Source: Candidatus Gastranaerophilales bacterium (GTDB lineage: Bacteria; Cyanobacteriota; Vampirovibrionia; Gastranaerophilales; Gastranaerophilaceae). Taken from it: 64,000 nucleotides of DNA. The notes below the pieces were generated by a model that did not search any database, was not told the origin of the DNA, and worked only from the letters and a program-made list of their open reading frames with translations. The stretch is from NCBI GenBank assembly GCA_017402995.1, contig JAFQOV010000003.1, positions 62,001 through 126,000 on the forward strand, in the 5' to 3' direction. The position numbers and the translations under genes were made by a program. This document shows positions 1-8,517 of this stretch, piece after piece. Within the stretch, counting starts at the first letter, position 1. Each line of letters opens with the position of its first letter.

Positions 1-576
1 GAAAAAGATAGTTTAGACATCTCTAAATTTGTTTTTGATGGCAAAGAATTTAAACCTCAACGCTTGTCTCAAAGCGAGCTTTCCTCTGTTTTTCCAGGTG
101 TAGAAGTAATCAATATTGATAACTTTCAAAGCTATAATATTTTGGTTGAAAAAGACAATAAAGTTGCTTCGTACATCATTGTTTCCAAATATTCAAAAAA
201 TTATGACGATTTTGTGTTATCTCCATTAAAGGGTGATTTTTATCAGCTTACTTTACCAAATATGTTTAAAGTAGATTCCCTAGAAGACGCTGAAATTGCT
301 TTCCATGATAAAAACGTTGAGCCAGATTCAATTTCTGAAAACTCGCCTGTATATAAATTCATTTTGCATACAAAAGGACAAAAATATACGAGTTTAAATA
401 ACGAGGGCATATCTGCTTATGATGAAAAAACAGCTAATGATGAAAATGTAGAGCAACAACATAAAGCAAATATTATGCCGAAAATTGAAAGTACAGAAAT
501 TGAAAAAACTGACGAGGAGCTTTTAAATAATCAACCGCCTTCTCAAGTTTTAGATGAACCAAATGATGACGAATAA
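1..576 (+). CDS. Hypothetical protein, 5' end outside the window
   Basis: The reading frame is open from the first base, so the true start lies upstream; the TTG at 64 is only an internal codon. The visible 191 residues have a mixed alpha/beta N-terminal part and a polar, acidic C-terminal tail from about residue 130 (rich in E, N, Q, P), likely disordered. No signal peptide or known motif can be seen in what remains. It ends just before a bidirectional terminator shared with ftsH. I do not recognise the family and offer no function. Confidence 0.7.
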   Translation, partial: EKDSLDISKFVFDGKEFKPQRLSQSELSSVFPGVEVINIDNFQSYNILVEKDNKVASYIIVSKYSKNYDDFVLSPLKGDFYQLTLPNMFKVDSLEDAEIAFHDKNVEPDSISENSPVYKFILHTKGQKYTSLNNEGISAYDEKTANDENVEQQHKANIMPKIESTEIEKTDEELLNNQPPSQVLDEPNDDE

Positions 577-600
577 AAAAGCGCCTTTTAGGCGCTTTTA
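577..600. terminator. Bidirectional intrinsic terminator
   Basis: GC-rich stem gcgcc/ggcgc with a TTTTA loop, flanked by A-run on the left and T-run on the right, so it can serve the + strand gene ending at 576 and ftsH ending at 608 on the - strand. Confidence 0.85.
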
Positions 601-607
601 ATATTTT

Positions 608-2494
608 TTATTCTTCTCTTCTTTGTTTAACTTTTTCAACAAGTTCATCAAACTCTTCTGCATTTATGCTTTCATGTTCTAATAAAGACATTGCAAGCTC
701 GTTTAAAATATCTCTGTTTTCTTCAAGAACTTGTTTTGCAACTTTATATCTTTCGTCAATGATTTTTTTGACTTCGTTATCTAATTCAAAAGCAACTTGT
801 TCAGAATAGTCTTTTGTTTGACCAAAATCTCTACCCATAAAGACATGTTCTTGTGGTTCACCATAGGTCATATTACCCATTTTATCTGACATACCCCATT
901 GTGTAACCATTTTTCTCGCAATTTTTGTAGCTCTTTGCATGTCGTTTGATGCGCCTGTTGAAACATTATCGCCATAAACAAGCTCTTCTGCTACTCTTCC
1001 GCCTAATAAATCTGTAATATGTGCTAATAATTTTGCGCGAGTTTGGTGTTTTGAATCGTCTTTTGGCGTATACCAAGTTAAACCAAGCGCGCGACCTCTT
1101 GGAATGATTGAGATTTTTTGGACTTCTTCACAATCTTCAACCATTTTCAAGATTACAGCGTGTCCTGCTTCGTGGTAGCTTGTTCTTTCTTTATCTTCTT
1201 GTGTTAAAACAGTAGATTTCTTTTCAATACCTGCAATTACTCTGTCGATTGATTTATCAATGTCGTTCATTGTAATTTCTTCGCCATTGTTTCTTGCTGC
1301 TAAAAGTGCTGCTTCGTTTAATAAGTTTTTAAGGTCTGCACCTGTGAAGCCTGGGACTCTTTTTGCGAGTAATTTTAAATCGACATCACCTGCGAGTTTT
1401 TTATTTTTTGCATGTACTTGTAAAATCTCTTCTCTGCCTTTAACGTCTGGTTCGTTAACATAGATTTGCCTATCGAAACGACCAGGTCTTAATAATGCGC
1501 TATCTAGGATATCAGGCCTATTTGTAGCTGCAATTACGATAATATTTGTATTTTCGTCGAAGCCGTCCATTTCAACAAGTAATTGGTTTAATGTTTGTTC
1601 GCGTTCGTCATGTCCACCGCCCATGCCAGCGCCCCTTTGACGACCAACAGCGTCGATTTCATCAATGAAAATCATGCAAGGTTGATGTTTTTTAGCTTGC
1701 TCAAATAAATCACGAACTCTGCTTGCGCCAACACCGACAAACATTTCAACAAAATCTGAACCAGAGATTGAGAAAAATGGAACACCAGCCTCGCCTGCTA
1801 CTGCTTTTGCCATAAGTGTTTTACCAGTACCTGGAGCGCCGACCAATAATACACCTTTTGGAATTTTGGCACCAAGTTTTGTATATTTTTCGCTATTTTT
1901 TAAGAAGTCAACAATTTCTTCAAGCTCTTGTCTTTCTTCATCAATACCTGCGACATCATTAAAAGTAATTTTAATTTTGTCATCTGCTAACATTTTTGCT
2001 TTTGATTTTCCGAAATTCAGCGCAGATGAGCCAGTTTGTTGAATGCCTTTTAAAATTAAAATAATCATTATTACAACAAAAATTATTGGAACAATAACCG
2101 AGCCAATCATGCTCATCCAAGAACCATCTTGCGGTTTTGCAACGATAATTTCAACATTTTTTTCTTTTAAAAGATTATATAAATTATTATCGTTTTCTAT
2201 GATTTGTACTTTAAATTGTTCTTTTGGTGTTTGTTGAACTTTGCTCAAACCAAAAGGATTTGCAGGGGTTTTTTCTTGTTCTTTTTTTTCAATTGCTTCC
2301 TGTTTAGGAGTTGCCGTGATTGTGTTTCCAGAAATCATGACGCTCTCAATTTTGTTCATTTGAACTTTGTTTAAAAATTGAGTGTAGGAGATTTCACTTG
2401 TTGCTGTTGTTGGCCCTTCAAATGCTATTGAAAGTAATGCGATTAGGATAATTGCTACAATAACAACTATGCCTGTTGATTGATTTTTGTTCAT
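608..2494 (-). CDS. ftsH: ATP-dependent zinc metalloprotease FtsH
   Basis: Membrane-anchored AAA+ protease that unfolds and degrades membrane and regulatory proteins as a hexamer. Seen: TM1 at about residues 8-25, a periplasmic domain with a K/E/P/Q-rich insert (about 63-93), TM2 at about 128-149, Walker A GAPGTGKT at 219-226, Walker B IFIDEID near 276, the SRH region with [19 protein letters not shown], and the zinc site HEAGH at 441-445. Length 628 aa is normal for the family. A Shine-Dalgarno AAGAGGGG lies 3 nt before the ATG. It is divergent from folK (about 100 bp shared upstream region). Confidence 0.98.
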   Translation of the reverse strand: MNKNQSTGIVVIVAIILIALLSIAFEGPTTATSEISYTQFLNKVQMNKIESVMISGNTITATPKQEAIEKKEQEKTPANPFGLSKVQQTPKEQFKVQIIENDNNLYNLLKEKNVEIIVAKPQDGSWMSMIGSVIVPIIFVVIMIILILKGIQQTGSSALNFGKSKAKMLADDKIKITFNDVAGIDEERQELEEIVDFLKNSEKYTKLGAKIPKGVLLVGAPGTGKTLMAKAVAGEAGVPFFSISGSDFVEMFVGVGASRVRDLFEQAKKHQPCMIFIDEIDAVGRQRGAGMGGGHDEREQTLNQLLVEMDGFDENTNIIVIAATNRPDILDSALLRPGRFDRQIYVNEPDVKGREEILQVHAKNKKLAGDVDLKLLAKRVPGFTGADLKNLLNEAALLAARNNGEEITMNDIDKSIDRVIAGIEKKSTVLTQEDKERTSYHEAGHAVILKMVEDCEEVQKISIIPRGRALGLTWYTPKDDSKHQTRAKLLAHITDLLGGRVAEELVYGDNVSTGASNDMQRATKIARKMVTQWGMSDKMGNMTYGEPQEHVFMGRDFGQTKDYSEQVAFELDNEVKKIIDERYKVAKQVLEENRDILNELAMSLLEHESINAEEFDELVEKVKQRREE

Positions 2495-2595
2495 ATACCC
2501 CTCTTAAAATTAATTATTTTCTATTGGTTGTGTATTGATATTATAACAAAAGAATTATAAAATGTTAATTATAAACAAGAAAGAAATGGTAAATA

Positions 2596-3105
2596 ATGGC
2601 ACGTGTATTTTTATCACTAGGTTCAAATGTTGGCGATAGGCTTGTAAATATTCAACAAGCAGTTGCGTCGTTAGGCATGTGCGATAAAATCAAAATTGTT
2701 AAATCATCTTCTTTTTATGAAACTGAACCTTGGGGAAATAAAAATCAGCCTTGGTTTTTAAATGCAGCAGTTGCGCTTGATACGGATTTTTCTTGCGAAG
2801 AATTACTTGCATATTGCCAAATAATCGAAGATAAACTTGGAAGAGTCAGAAACACAAAAGAAAAGTGGCAAGAGCGCACAATAGATATTGATATTTTAAT
2901 GTATGATAATTTAATCAAAGCAACTCCAAAATTGACTGTTCCACACCCATTTATGCACGAAAGAGCTTTTGTTTTGGTGCCAATGCTAGAAGTAAAATCT
3001 GATTTAATTCACCCTGTTTTTAACAAGACAATTAATGAATTATATGATGAATTAGATAATCCAGAGGACGTTTTTTTGTATGGAACATTGCCTCAAACCT
3101 TCTAG
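2596..3105 (+). CDS. folK: 2-amino-4-hydroxy-6-hydroxymethyldihydropteridine diphosphokinase (HPPK)
   Basis: Transfers pyrophosphate from ATP to the pterin substrate in folate synthesis; its product is used by FolP (DHPS), encoded separately at 30.2 kb. Seen: N-terminal LSLGSNVGDR, SSFYETEPWG, and the signature RTIDIDILMYD followed by VPHPFMHERAFVLVPM, all characteristic of HPPK. Length 169 aa is typical. No strong Shine-Dalgarno is visible before the ATG. Its 3' end overlaps the next gene by 26 nt, so the two are probably co-transcribed. Confidence 0.95.
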   Translation: MARVFLSLGSNVGDRLVNIQQAVASLGMCDKIKIVKSSSFYETEPWGNKNQPWFLNAAVALDTDFSCEELLAYCQIIEDKLGRVRNTKEKWQERTIDIDILMYDNLIKATPKLTVPHPFMHERAFVLVPMLEVKSDLIHPVFNKTINELYDELDNPEDVFLYGTLPQTF

Positions 3106-4189
3106 AATTGCAATTGTTGGCGCGGGTCCAAGTGGAATGTATTGTGCGCTAAATATTTTATCTAAATTTACAGAGTTATCTTTTAATAATTATAAGCTTA
3201 CTGTTTTTGATAAAGCGCCAGCTTTAAGAACACTTTTGCCAACAGGCAATGGCAGATGCAATATTACAAATTCAATCTCTGATGTTCGTGAATTTTGCGC
3301 AAATTATCCAAGAGGTGAAAAATTTTTATATTCAATTTTTTCAAAACATTTTTCATATGATTCTTTAGATTTTTTCAATTCAATCGGTATTAAAACCTAT
3401 GCTCAAGATGATGGGCGAATTTTTCCTGTTTCAAATTCGGCAAAAGATGTTAAAGATAAAATGTTGAATGAATTTTTTAAATATAAAAATGCAAAACTTT
3501 CAAACAAAAAAATTGAAAGTAGGGCTGATTTAAAAGATTTTGATTTTATTGTAATTGCTTGTGGTTCAAGAGGGGTAGATAATTTAATTTCGTCTTTCAA
3601 TCATAGCGTTGTTGAATTTAAACCTGCTTTGTGTGCTTTAAATATTGAAAATAATATTTATCCAAAAGGCGTTAGTGTGCAATCACTTGATGGTGATTTT
3701 ATATTTACAGATAAAGGTATTTCAGGGCCCTTGGCTTTTAAAATTTCTTCTATTAATTCGCGCAAAACTATGCCATATGAAATTAAAATCAGGCTTTTTG
3801 ATGCTCAAAATTTGATTGATGAAATAAAATTAAATCCTAAAAAATCTATAACAAATATTCTTTCAAAATTTGTTCCAAAATCATTTGCACAGGCGCTTGT
3901 TCAAGATGATGATAAAAATTGTTGCGAGGTATCTAAACTCAAACTTGAAGAATATTCTAACTTAAATTTAAAAGTGGTATCGCACGGGCTAAATGGCGAA
4001 ATAGTTAATTCTGGCGGGGTTAAATTAGACGAATTAGACAAAAATTGCCGCTCTAAAATCCATAATAATTTATGGTTTTGCGGCGAAGTATTAGATATTG
4101 ATGGCTTTTGCGGTGGATTCAATTTGCAAAATTGTTGGTCAAGTGCTTATTGCGTAGCGCAAGATGTTGTTAAATCTTGTCTTGGTTAG
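3080..4189 (+). CDS. BaiN/HI0933-family NAD(P)/FAD-dependent oxidoreductase
   Basis: Flavoprotein of the HI0933/YhiN/BaiN family, which has an N-terminal Rossmann FAD-binding fold. Seen: dinucleotide motif GAGPSG at 14-19, the family hallmark TGNGRCNITN near 55, the ATG(usually)/CGSRG region near 155, and the C-terminal FAD-contact block CGEVLDIDGFCGGFNLQNCWSSAY. Length 369 aa is slightly shorter than most members (about 390-420). It starts inside folK (26 nt overlap) and ends overlapping the convergent MerR gene by 20 nt. Substrate cannot be inferred from sequence. Confidence 0.9.
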   Translation: MEHCLKPSRIAIVGAGPSGMYCALNILSKFTELSFNNYKLTVFDKAPALRTLLPTGNGRCNITNSISDVREFCANYPRGEKFLYSIFSKHFSYDSLDFFNSIGIKTYAQDDGRIFPVSNSAKDVKDKMLNEFFKYKNAKLSNKKIESRADLKDFDFIVIACGSRGVDNLISSFNHSVVEFKPALCALNIENNIYPKGVSVQSLDGDFIFTDKGISGPLAFKISSINSRKTMPYEIKIRLFDAQNLIDEIKLNPKKSITNILSKFVPKSFAQALVQDDDKNCCEVSKLKLEEYSNLNLKVVSHGLNGEIVNSGGVKLDELDKNCRSKIHNNLWFCGEVLDIDGFCGGFNLQNCWSSAYCVAQDVVKSCLG

Positions 4190-4571
4190 CTTTTGGGCGC
4201 CCTCTTTTTGAAGTTTTTTCAATATTTAACTTTTGCATTTCAAGGTTAATATTTGCTGATTTTGCAATTTTTTCGATATATTCAATGTAATCTTCAGGTT
4301 TGATTTTAAGTTTTTCTAAAAAAGCCAAGATTAATTTGACGCCAGATAAATTTAAAGCCAAATTTTTTGTTAAAAATTGGATTGCTTTAGCTTTTTCAAA
4401 ATCATCAAGAGAATAGTATCTTCTGTTGCCTTCTGTTCTTTTTGGAGACAATATCCCTTCTTTGTCATATATTCTTAAAGTTCTTTGGTGCACCCCAAGA
4501 CTTTGCGCAATTGCGCCAATTGGCAAAAAAGAAAGCTCTGTTTTAATTGTTTTTTTAATATCTTTTTTCAT
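4170..4571 (-). CDS. MerR-family transcriptional regulator (HspR-like)
   Basis: N-terminal winged-helix DNA-binding domain with the MerR signature: FLPIGAIAQSLGVHQRTLRIYDKEGILSPKRTEGNRRYYSLDDF (about residues 15-58). The replacement of the usual R-Y-Y/E by LRIYDKEG and the short effector domain without cysteines resemble HspR-type regulators rather than metal sensors. The C-terminus is basic (RGRPKANQDK), AT-hook like. 133 aa. A GGAAA element lies just before the ATG. The next gene on the same strand upstream is rimO, 19 nt away, so it may be the distal gene of a rimO transcript. Target genes are unknown. Confidence 0.85.
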   Translation of the reverse strand: MKKDIKKTIKTELSFLPIGAIAQSLGVHQRTLRIYDKEGILSPKRTEGNRRYYSLDDFEKAKAIQFLTKNLALNLSGVKLILAFLEKLKIKPEDYIEYIEKIAKSANINLEMQKLNIEKTSKRGRPKANQDKI

Positions 4572-4590
4572 TTTCCAGACAACTTTATTT

Positions 4591-5895
4591 CTATACTATT
4601 CCATACATATCATAATGTGTTACTTTTTTGATTGTCACTTCAACAATTTCCCCAGGAGTTAAATATTCCTCTGTTTTAATATAAACTAATCCATCAACCT
4701 CGGGTGCGTCTTTGTAACTTCTTGCTATAACGTCGCCATTAGAATGTATTTCTTCTATTATACACTGAATTTTCTTATTTATGTATTTTTTATTTATTTC
4801 AAGAGAAATATTTTTTTGCAGCTTCATTAAAGCATTTTTCCTTTGTTTTTTAATAGTTGCTTTAATTTGCGGTTTCAAGCCATAAGCATATGTATTTTTT
4901 TCTCTTGAATATGCAAAAACGCCTGCTTTATCAAATTTTGTATCTTTGATAAAATCATACAAGTCTTGGAATTCTTCTTCTGTTTCACCTGGGTAGCCAA
5001 CAATAAATGTTGTTCTGATTGAAACATTTTTAATTTTTTGTCTTAATTTTTTAATGAATTTTCGATAGTCTATGCTTGGGCGTTTCATTCTTTTTAAAAC
5101 GTCTAGGTTTGAATGTTGAAGCGGAATATCGATATATTTCACAACTTTATCTAATGAATTTATGGCTTCCATTAATTCGTCATTGAAATTTGTCGGATAA
5201 GCGTACATTACCCTAATCCAATTTAGATTTTCAATTTTATTTAATTCTCTTAAAAGCTCTGGAAGCATTGGTTTTTTATATAAATCTAAACCATAGCTTG
5301 TTGTATCTTGGGCGATTAAAATAATCTCAGATACTCCCTTGTTTGCAAGCTCTTGCGCTTCAGACACAATATTTTCAATTGTTCTTGATTTGTATTTGCC
5401 TCTTAATTGCGGTATTACGCAATATCCACAGTTATAGTAGCAACCTTCCGCAATTTTTAAATAGCTAGATGAACCAACTGTGATTTGTTCTCTTTTAATA
5501 TTTTCACAATATTCATAGTCTGGAGTTTTTTTAATTGAGCTAAAGTTTTTATTTTCAATTGCTTCAACAATTTTGTCATAGTCACATGTGCCTATGTAGT
5601 TTGTGATTTCTGGCAAAAGTTCTTTTAATTCTTCTTTATATTTTTGAACAAGACAACCCGTCAAGATAATTCTCTTGCCTTGAGAAATCATTTCCATAAT
5701 CGCTTGAATGCTTTCTTTTTCGGCATCTTGAATAAAAGAACAAGTGTTTATGATTACGGTTTTGATATTTTTATCTTCGTAATCCAAGCTATATTTATAG
5801 CCTGCTTTTACCAAAAAACCAAGCATTAACTCCATATCAATTAAATTTTTGGCACAGCCAAATTGAATAATTCCGATAGTTTCTTTTTTTGCCAT
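4591..5895 (-). CDS. rimO: Ribosomal protein uS12 methylthiotransferase RimO
   Basis: Radical SAM enzyme that methylthiolates an aspartate of ribosomal protein S12. Seen: N-terminal UPF0004 domain with cysteines C14, C52 and C81 for the auxiliary cluster, radical SAM motif CYYNCGYC (C152, C156, C159), and a C-terminal TRAM domain ending in an aromatic/acidic tail (VDGLVYI...VTHYDMYGIV). The FGCAKN start and IPLQHS motif separate it from MiaB. Length 434 aa is normal. It follows the membrane-protein gene by 2 nt on the same strand, so they are one transcript. Confidence 0.93.
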   Translation of the reverse strand: MAKKETIGIIQFGCAKNLIDMELMLGFLVKAGYKYSLDYEDKNIKTVIINTCSFIQDAEKESIQAIMEMISQGKRIILTGCLVQKYKEELKELLPEITNYIGTCDYDKIVEAIENKNFSSIKKTPDYEYCENIKREQITVGSSSYLKIAEGCYYNCGYCVIPQLRGKYKSRTIENIVSEAQELANKGVSEIILIAQDTTSYGLDLYKKPMLPELLRELNKIENLNWIRVMYAYPTNFNDELMEAINSLDKVVKYIDIPLQHSNLDVLKRMKRPSIDYRKFIKKLRQKIKNVSIRTTFIVGYPGETEEEFQDLYDFIKDTKFDKAGVFAYSREKNTYAYGLKPQIKATIKKQRKNALMKLQKNISLEINKKYINKKIQCIIEEIHSNGDVIARSYKDAPEVDGLVYIKTEEYLTPGEIVEVTIKKVTHYDMYGIV

Positions 5896-5897
5896 TT

Positions 5898-7487
5898 TTA
5901 TTTCTTTATTTTAAATATTAATACTTTAAATTTATCTTCTATGATTGTTTTTCTCTCATAATTATCCATAATATATTCACAAAAGTCTATACCATAATCG
6001 TAACAAATCGTTTTTGCACCATATTCGTGTGTGTTTCTTGGGTAGAAAATTATCCAATCGGTTTTGTTTTCGTTTAATTTTTGAATAATATTTTCTTCGC
6101 CAAATGTTTCAAAATCCAATGGTGTAAAAGTTGAATTGTAATAGTTCCAAGGTTTTTTATGTATAAAGTTAAAAATTTGTCCTTCTGGTATTACAATTAA
6201 ATTTTCATCTTTTTGAATATTTGTTTTGATATATTCATTTGTTTTTTTAAATGTTTCAAAATCGTCTTTATTTAACTGAATTTGCCCAATTGTAGTTTTT
6301 AAGCCTATTTTTTGATTTTTTGCAAAATAGTTAATATTTTCAATATTAAACCCGATTAAAAATATAATTAGAAAATAAACTAGCCATTTTTTGTTTAATA
6401 CTTTTAAAAATAAAACGTATAAAACCATTATTATTAGCGCAAAACCAAAGTTAGAATAGGAAAATGTGCTTGTTTTAAATAGGCATTTAAAGTTTAGTGC
6501 CAGCGTAAAGATAACTAATAGAATTTCAGGGGAAGATAAAAGTTTTTTTCTTAGGGTTATAAAAAATATTGGGATTAAAATCAAAATTGATAAATTAAAA
6601 ACATTGTAAAAATGAATTATTGAAAAAGGTAAAATTAAAGACATTGTTGCAAAAATTTGCTCTTTTTTAAAAAACTGATACGAAATAAATGAAAAAAACA
6701 GTACAATAAACAGGTTTTTAAGGTTAAATAAAAATTGGTTTATTTCAAAAAAAGAGCCCATTCCCTTGTAAAAATATGCAATAGCACTGGTTTTTGCCAT
6801 TGTTGTAATATAATTTGCGTTTTTAATTATGTCGTCAATTGGAATTTGATTTATTGCTATATAAAGTAAATTTAAAATTGGGAAAAATAAAATCCAAAAA
6901 GAGTTCTTTAAGAATTTTTCTTTTTTAAATAAAAGCGAAAATATTGAAATTAAGCCAAAAATTATAAAAAATTCTATTTTATTTACGAAAATAAAGCCTA
7001 ATGACAAAAATAAAAGATTTTTTTTGTCATATAACAAACTAAAAATTACCAAATAGCACCCTAAAACAGCCCAAAGGGTTGAAAAGGAATAGGGAAAGAC
7101 AAAAGAAAAAGTTGAGTTTGAGAAAATGGATAATGTTAAAAATAAAAACGAAAAGAAAAATGACTGTTTTTCGTTTAAAAATTTTCTTGAAATTATATAA
7201 AATAAAATCAAAATTGTATATGAAATTATATTAGCTAATATCAGCAAAGAATTTACATTTTGAGTAAATTTTAAAATTATTGAGTTAATAAAATAACCAA
7301 AAAAACCATAGATTAGAAAAATATCAGAATATAATTTTTCGCCATTGTTCATTTGAAGCGGGATATAACATTCTCTTGAAAAATCTATTAAAATATTGCC
7401 GAATTTTCCAAAGAAAAAAAATGCAAATAATGTAAATAATATGGTCAAAATTAACAGTGATATTTTGTCATTTTTTGTAGCATTCAT
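5898..7487 (-). CDS. Multi-pass membrane protein, GT-C glycosyltransferase-like
   Basis: About a dozen hydrophobic segments, then a soluble C-terminal part (from about residue 420). The first extracytoplasmic loop reads DFSRECYIPLQMNNGEKLYSDIFLIYG, which matches the usual pattern of GT-C enzymes (acidic residue, then 'GxxLYxD...YG'). GT-C proteins use polyprenyl-phosphate sugars to glycosylate lipids or proteins; substrate unknown here. I chose the ATG at 7487 (529 aa) because the longer frame runs antisense into the next gene and because a TATAAA box sits exactly 6 nt before this ATG with TTGCCC 18 nt further up. Followed by rimO after 2 nt. Confidence 0.65.
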   Translation of the reverse strand: MNATKNDKISLLILTILFTLFAFFFFGKFGNILIDFSRECYIPLQMNNGEKLYSDIFLIYGFFGYFINSIILKFTQNVNSLLILANIISYTILILFYIISRKFLNEKQSFFFSFLFLTLSIFSNSTFSFVFPYSFSTLWAVLGCYLVIFSLLYDKKNLLFLSLGFIFVNKIEFFIIFGLISIFSLLFKKEKFLKNSFWILFFPILNLLYIAINQIPIDDIIKNANYITTMAKTSAIAYFYKGMGSFFEINQFLFNLKNLFIVLFFSFISYQFFKKEQIFATMSLILPFSIIHFYNVFNLSILILIPIFFITLRKKLLSSPEILLVIFTLALNFKCLFKTSTFSYSNFGFALIIMVLYVLFLKVLNKKWLVYFLIIFLIGFNIENINYFAKNQKIGLKTTIGQIQLNKDDFETFKKTNEYIKTNIQKDENLIVIPEGQIFNFIHKKPWNYYNSTFTPLDFETFGEENIIQKLNENKTDWIIFYPRNTHEYGAKTICYDYGIDFCEYIMDNYERKTIIEDKFKVLIFKIKK

Positions 7488-7493
7488 TTCCTT

Positions 7494-7523
7494 TTTATAG
7501 CAAATTTTTGGCTTTTTGGGCAA
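7494..7523 (-). promoter_or_regulatory. Putative leaderless promoter of the 5898-7487 gene
   Basis: On the minus strand TTGCCC (7518-7523), 18-nt spacer, TATAAA (7494-7499), then 6 nt to the ATG at 7487. The predicted start of transcription would fall at the start codon. The -35 box overlaps, on the other strand, the GGCAAT element of the divergent promoter. Confidence 0.5.
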
Positions 7524-7553
7524 TTTTTTAACAAAAAAATACTTTATTATAAT
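7519..7553 (+). promoter_or_regulatory. GGCAAT-N23-TATAAT promoter
   Basis: GGCAAT at 7519-7524, 23 nt, then TATAAT at 7548-7553, with ACTTTAT directly before the -10. The same arrangement with the identical 23-nt spacing occurs at 8100-8134 (+) and 15004-15038 (-). Confidence 0.6.
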
Positions 7554-7572
7554 AAGTAAAAAGGAGTGCGCA

Positions 7573-7974
7573 ATGAGTACATTTAATTTAAGACCAATTT
7601 CAGATATGGGCGGACAAAAGGTTTTAGGCATGTCTGGTTCATTAAACGGTTATATTAATACTGGAAACGCTTATGATCCAAGATATAACGCCCCTGATTC
7701 TGTTGAAATTTCAAATAAAGCAAAAACAAAACGTAAATTAAAAGACTTTTTAACTTTGATTGGGATTGCCGGTGGTACGACTGCAGCAATTATTCTTGGT
7801 AAAAATGGAAAATTAACAGGAATTAAAAAAGCTGCTGGAGAATTTTTTGAAAAAATTAAAACATCTTTTAAAGATATGAAATTGCCATCTAAAGAGAAAG
7901 TTTTTGAAACTGTCAAAAAGCCATTTGTTGCAATTAAAGAAGCATTTCAAAAACTTTTCAAAAAATCAGTTTAA
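7573..7974 (+). CDS. Small membrane-anchored protein with NAYxPR motif
   Basis: 133 aa from the ATG preceded by AAGGAG (7561-7566). Residues 1-50 are polar and contain NAYDPR (32-37); a lysine-rich stretch (49-56) is followed by one hydrophobic helix (about 58-76), and the remainder is an amphipathic lysine-rich tail. The order NAYxPR - basic stretch - hydrophobic helix is repeated in the 382-aa protein at 48.5-49.7 kb, so the two N-termini look homologous. No signal peptide. Transcribed alone from its own promoter to a terminator. Function unknown. Confidence 0.8.
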   Translation: MSTFNLRPISDMGGQKVLGMSGSLNGYINTGNAYDPRYNAPDSVEISNKAKTKRKLKDFLTLIGIAGGTTAAIILGKNGKLTGIKKAAGEFFEKIKTSFKDMKLPSKEKVFETVKKPFVAIKEAFQKLFKKSV

Positions 7975-7975
7975 A

Positions 7976-8001
7976 CAAATCACCCCTCGGGGTGATTTTT
8001 T
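7976..8001 (+). terminator. Intrinsic terminator
   Basis: Stem atcaccc/gggtgat with a short CTC-type loop followed by TTTTTT, right after the stop codon at 7974. Confidence 0.85.
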
Positions 8002-8012
8002 ATATCTTGTTA

Positions 8013-8029
8013 TGTTACAAATCTTAACA
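8013..8029. promoter_or_regulatory. 17-bp palindrome TGTTA-N7-TAACA
   Basis: TGTTACAAATCTTAACA, extended to a longer inverted repeat (TTATGTTA...TAACATAA). Near-identical 17-mers lie upstream of the two coiled-coil genes (15066-15082 and 18131-18147). A probable operator for a dimeric regulator; it lies 136 nt before the 79-aa gene. Confidence 0.5.
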
Positions 8030-8099
8030 TAAAAATTCAAGCTATTAGAGACTTTTGGCGATTTTTAAATCAGGATATATACTTTTTAAATAAAAAATA

Positions 8100-8134
8100 G
8101 GCAATAATTCAATATAAAAATACTTTATTAAAAT
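8100..8134 (+). promoter_or_regulatory. GGCAAT-N23-TAAAAT promoter
   Basis: GGCAAT at 8100-8105, 23 nt, TAAAAT at 8129-8134, with ACTTTAT before the -10. Preceded by an AT-rich block (TTTTTAAATAAAAAA) that is also found in the same place upstream of the 14.9-kb gene. Followed by a GA-rich leader (GAGAGAG...) to the ATG at 8165. Confidence 0.6.
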
Positions 8135-8164
8135 ATAGAGAGAGAATTAAAGAGAGAACGAGAG

Positions 8165-8404
8165 ATGTCAGCAGAAGCAGTATCATTTAACCCATTTACA
8201 GCAACTTTTGATAAAGAAGCACTTATGGATAATTTAAACCAAATTGATTCAAGAGATTTAAGAACAAGATTTAAAAATACGCAAGATCCAATCACACTTG
8301 CATTTAAAACATTTGATAATGTGCCAATCAAAACATTGGCAAAAGACTTTATTAAGGAAAGCTTTTTTGACTTAGTAAGTTTTGTAACTGATTTATGCAA
8401 ATAA
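8165..8404 (+). CDS. Small hypothetical protein (79 aa)
   Basis: 79 residues, polar and helical, with no signal peptide or transmembrane segment; the C-terminal third is amphipathic (FIKESFFDLVSFVTDLCK). I support it as a gene because it sits between a conserved promoter (8100-8134) and a good terminator (8439-8465), and because a purine-rich leader precedes the ATG. A longer antisense frame covers the same bases but has no such signals. Its promoter region resembles that of the coiled-coil gene at 14.4-14.9 kb, so the two may be expressed together. No recognised domain. Confidence 0.7.
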   Translation: MSAEAVSFNPFTATFDKEALMDNLNQIDSRDLRTRFKNTQDPITLAFKTFDNVPIKTLAKDFIKESFFDLVSFVTDLCK

Positions 8405-8438
8405 TTTTGCAACAAAGGGGGAATATAGGTAGGTTTAC

Positions 8439-8466
8439 AAATGACGCAATAGCGTCATTTTTTTTA
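8439..8466 (+). terminator. Intrinsic terminator
   Basis: Stem aaatgacgc/gcgtcattt with loop AATA, followed by a run of T, 35 nt after the 79-aa gene. Confidence 0.9.
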
Positions 8467-8517
8467 GCAAATTTTTATATTTAGGCGTTTTAAATATTTG
8501 CTGATAAAGGAAAAAAT

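Noticed and set aside
8128-8415. 95-codon frame antisense to the 79-aa gene
   Set aside because: No ribosome-binding site or promoter in that direction; the opposite strand has a conserved promoter and a terminator oriented for the 79-aa gene.
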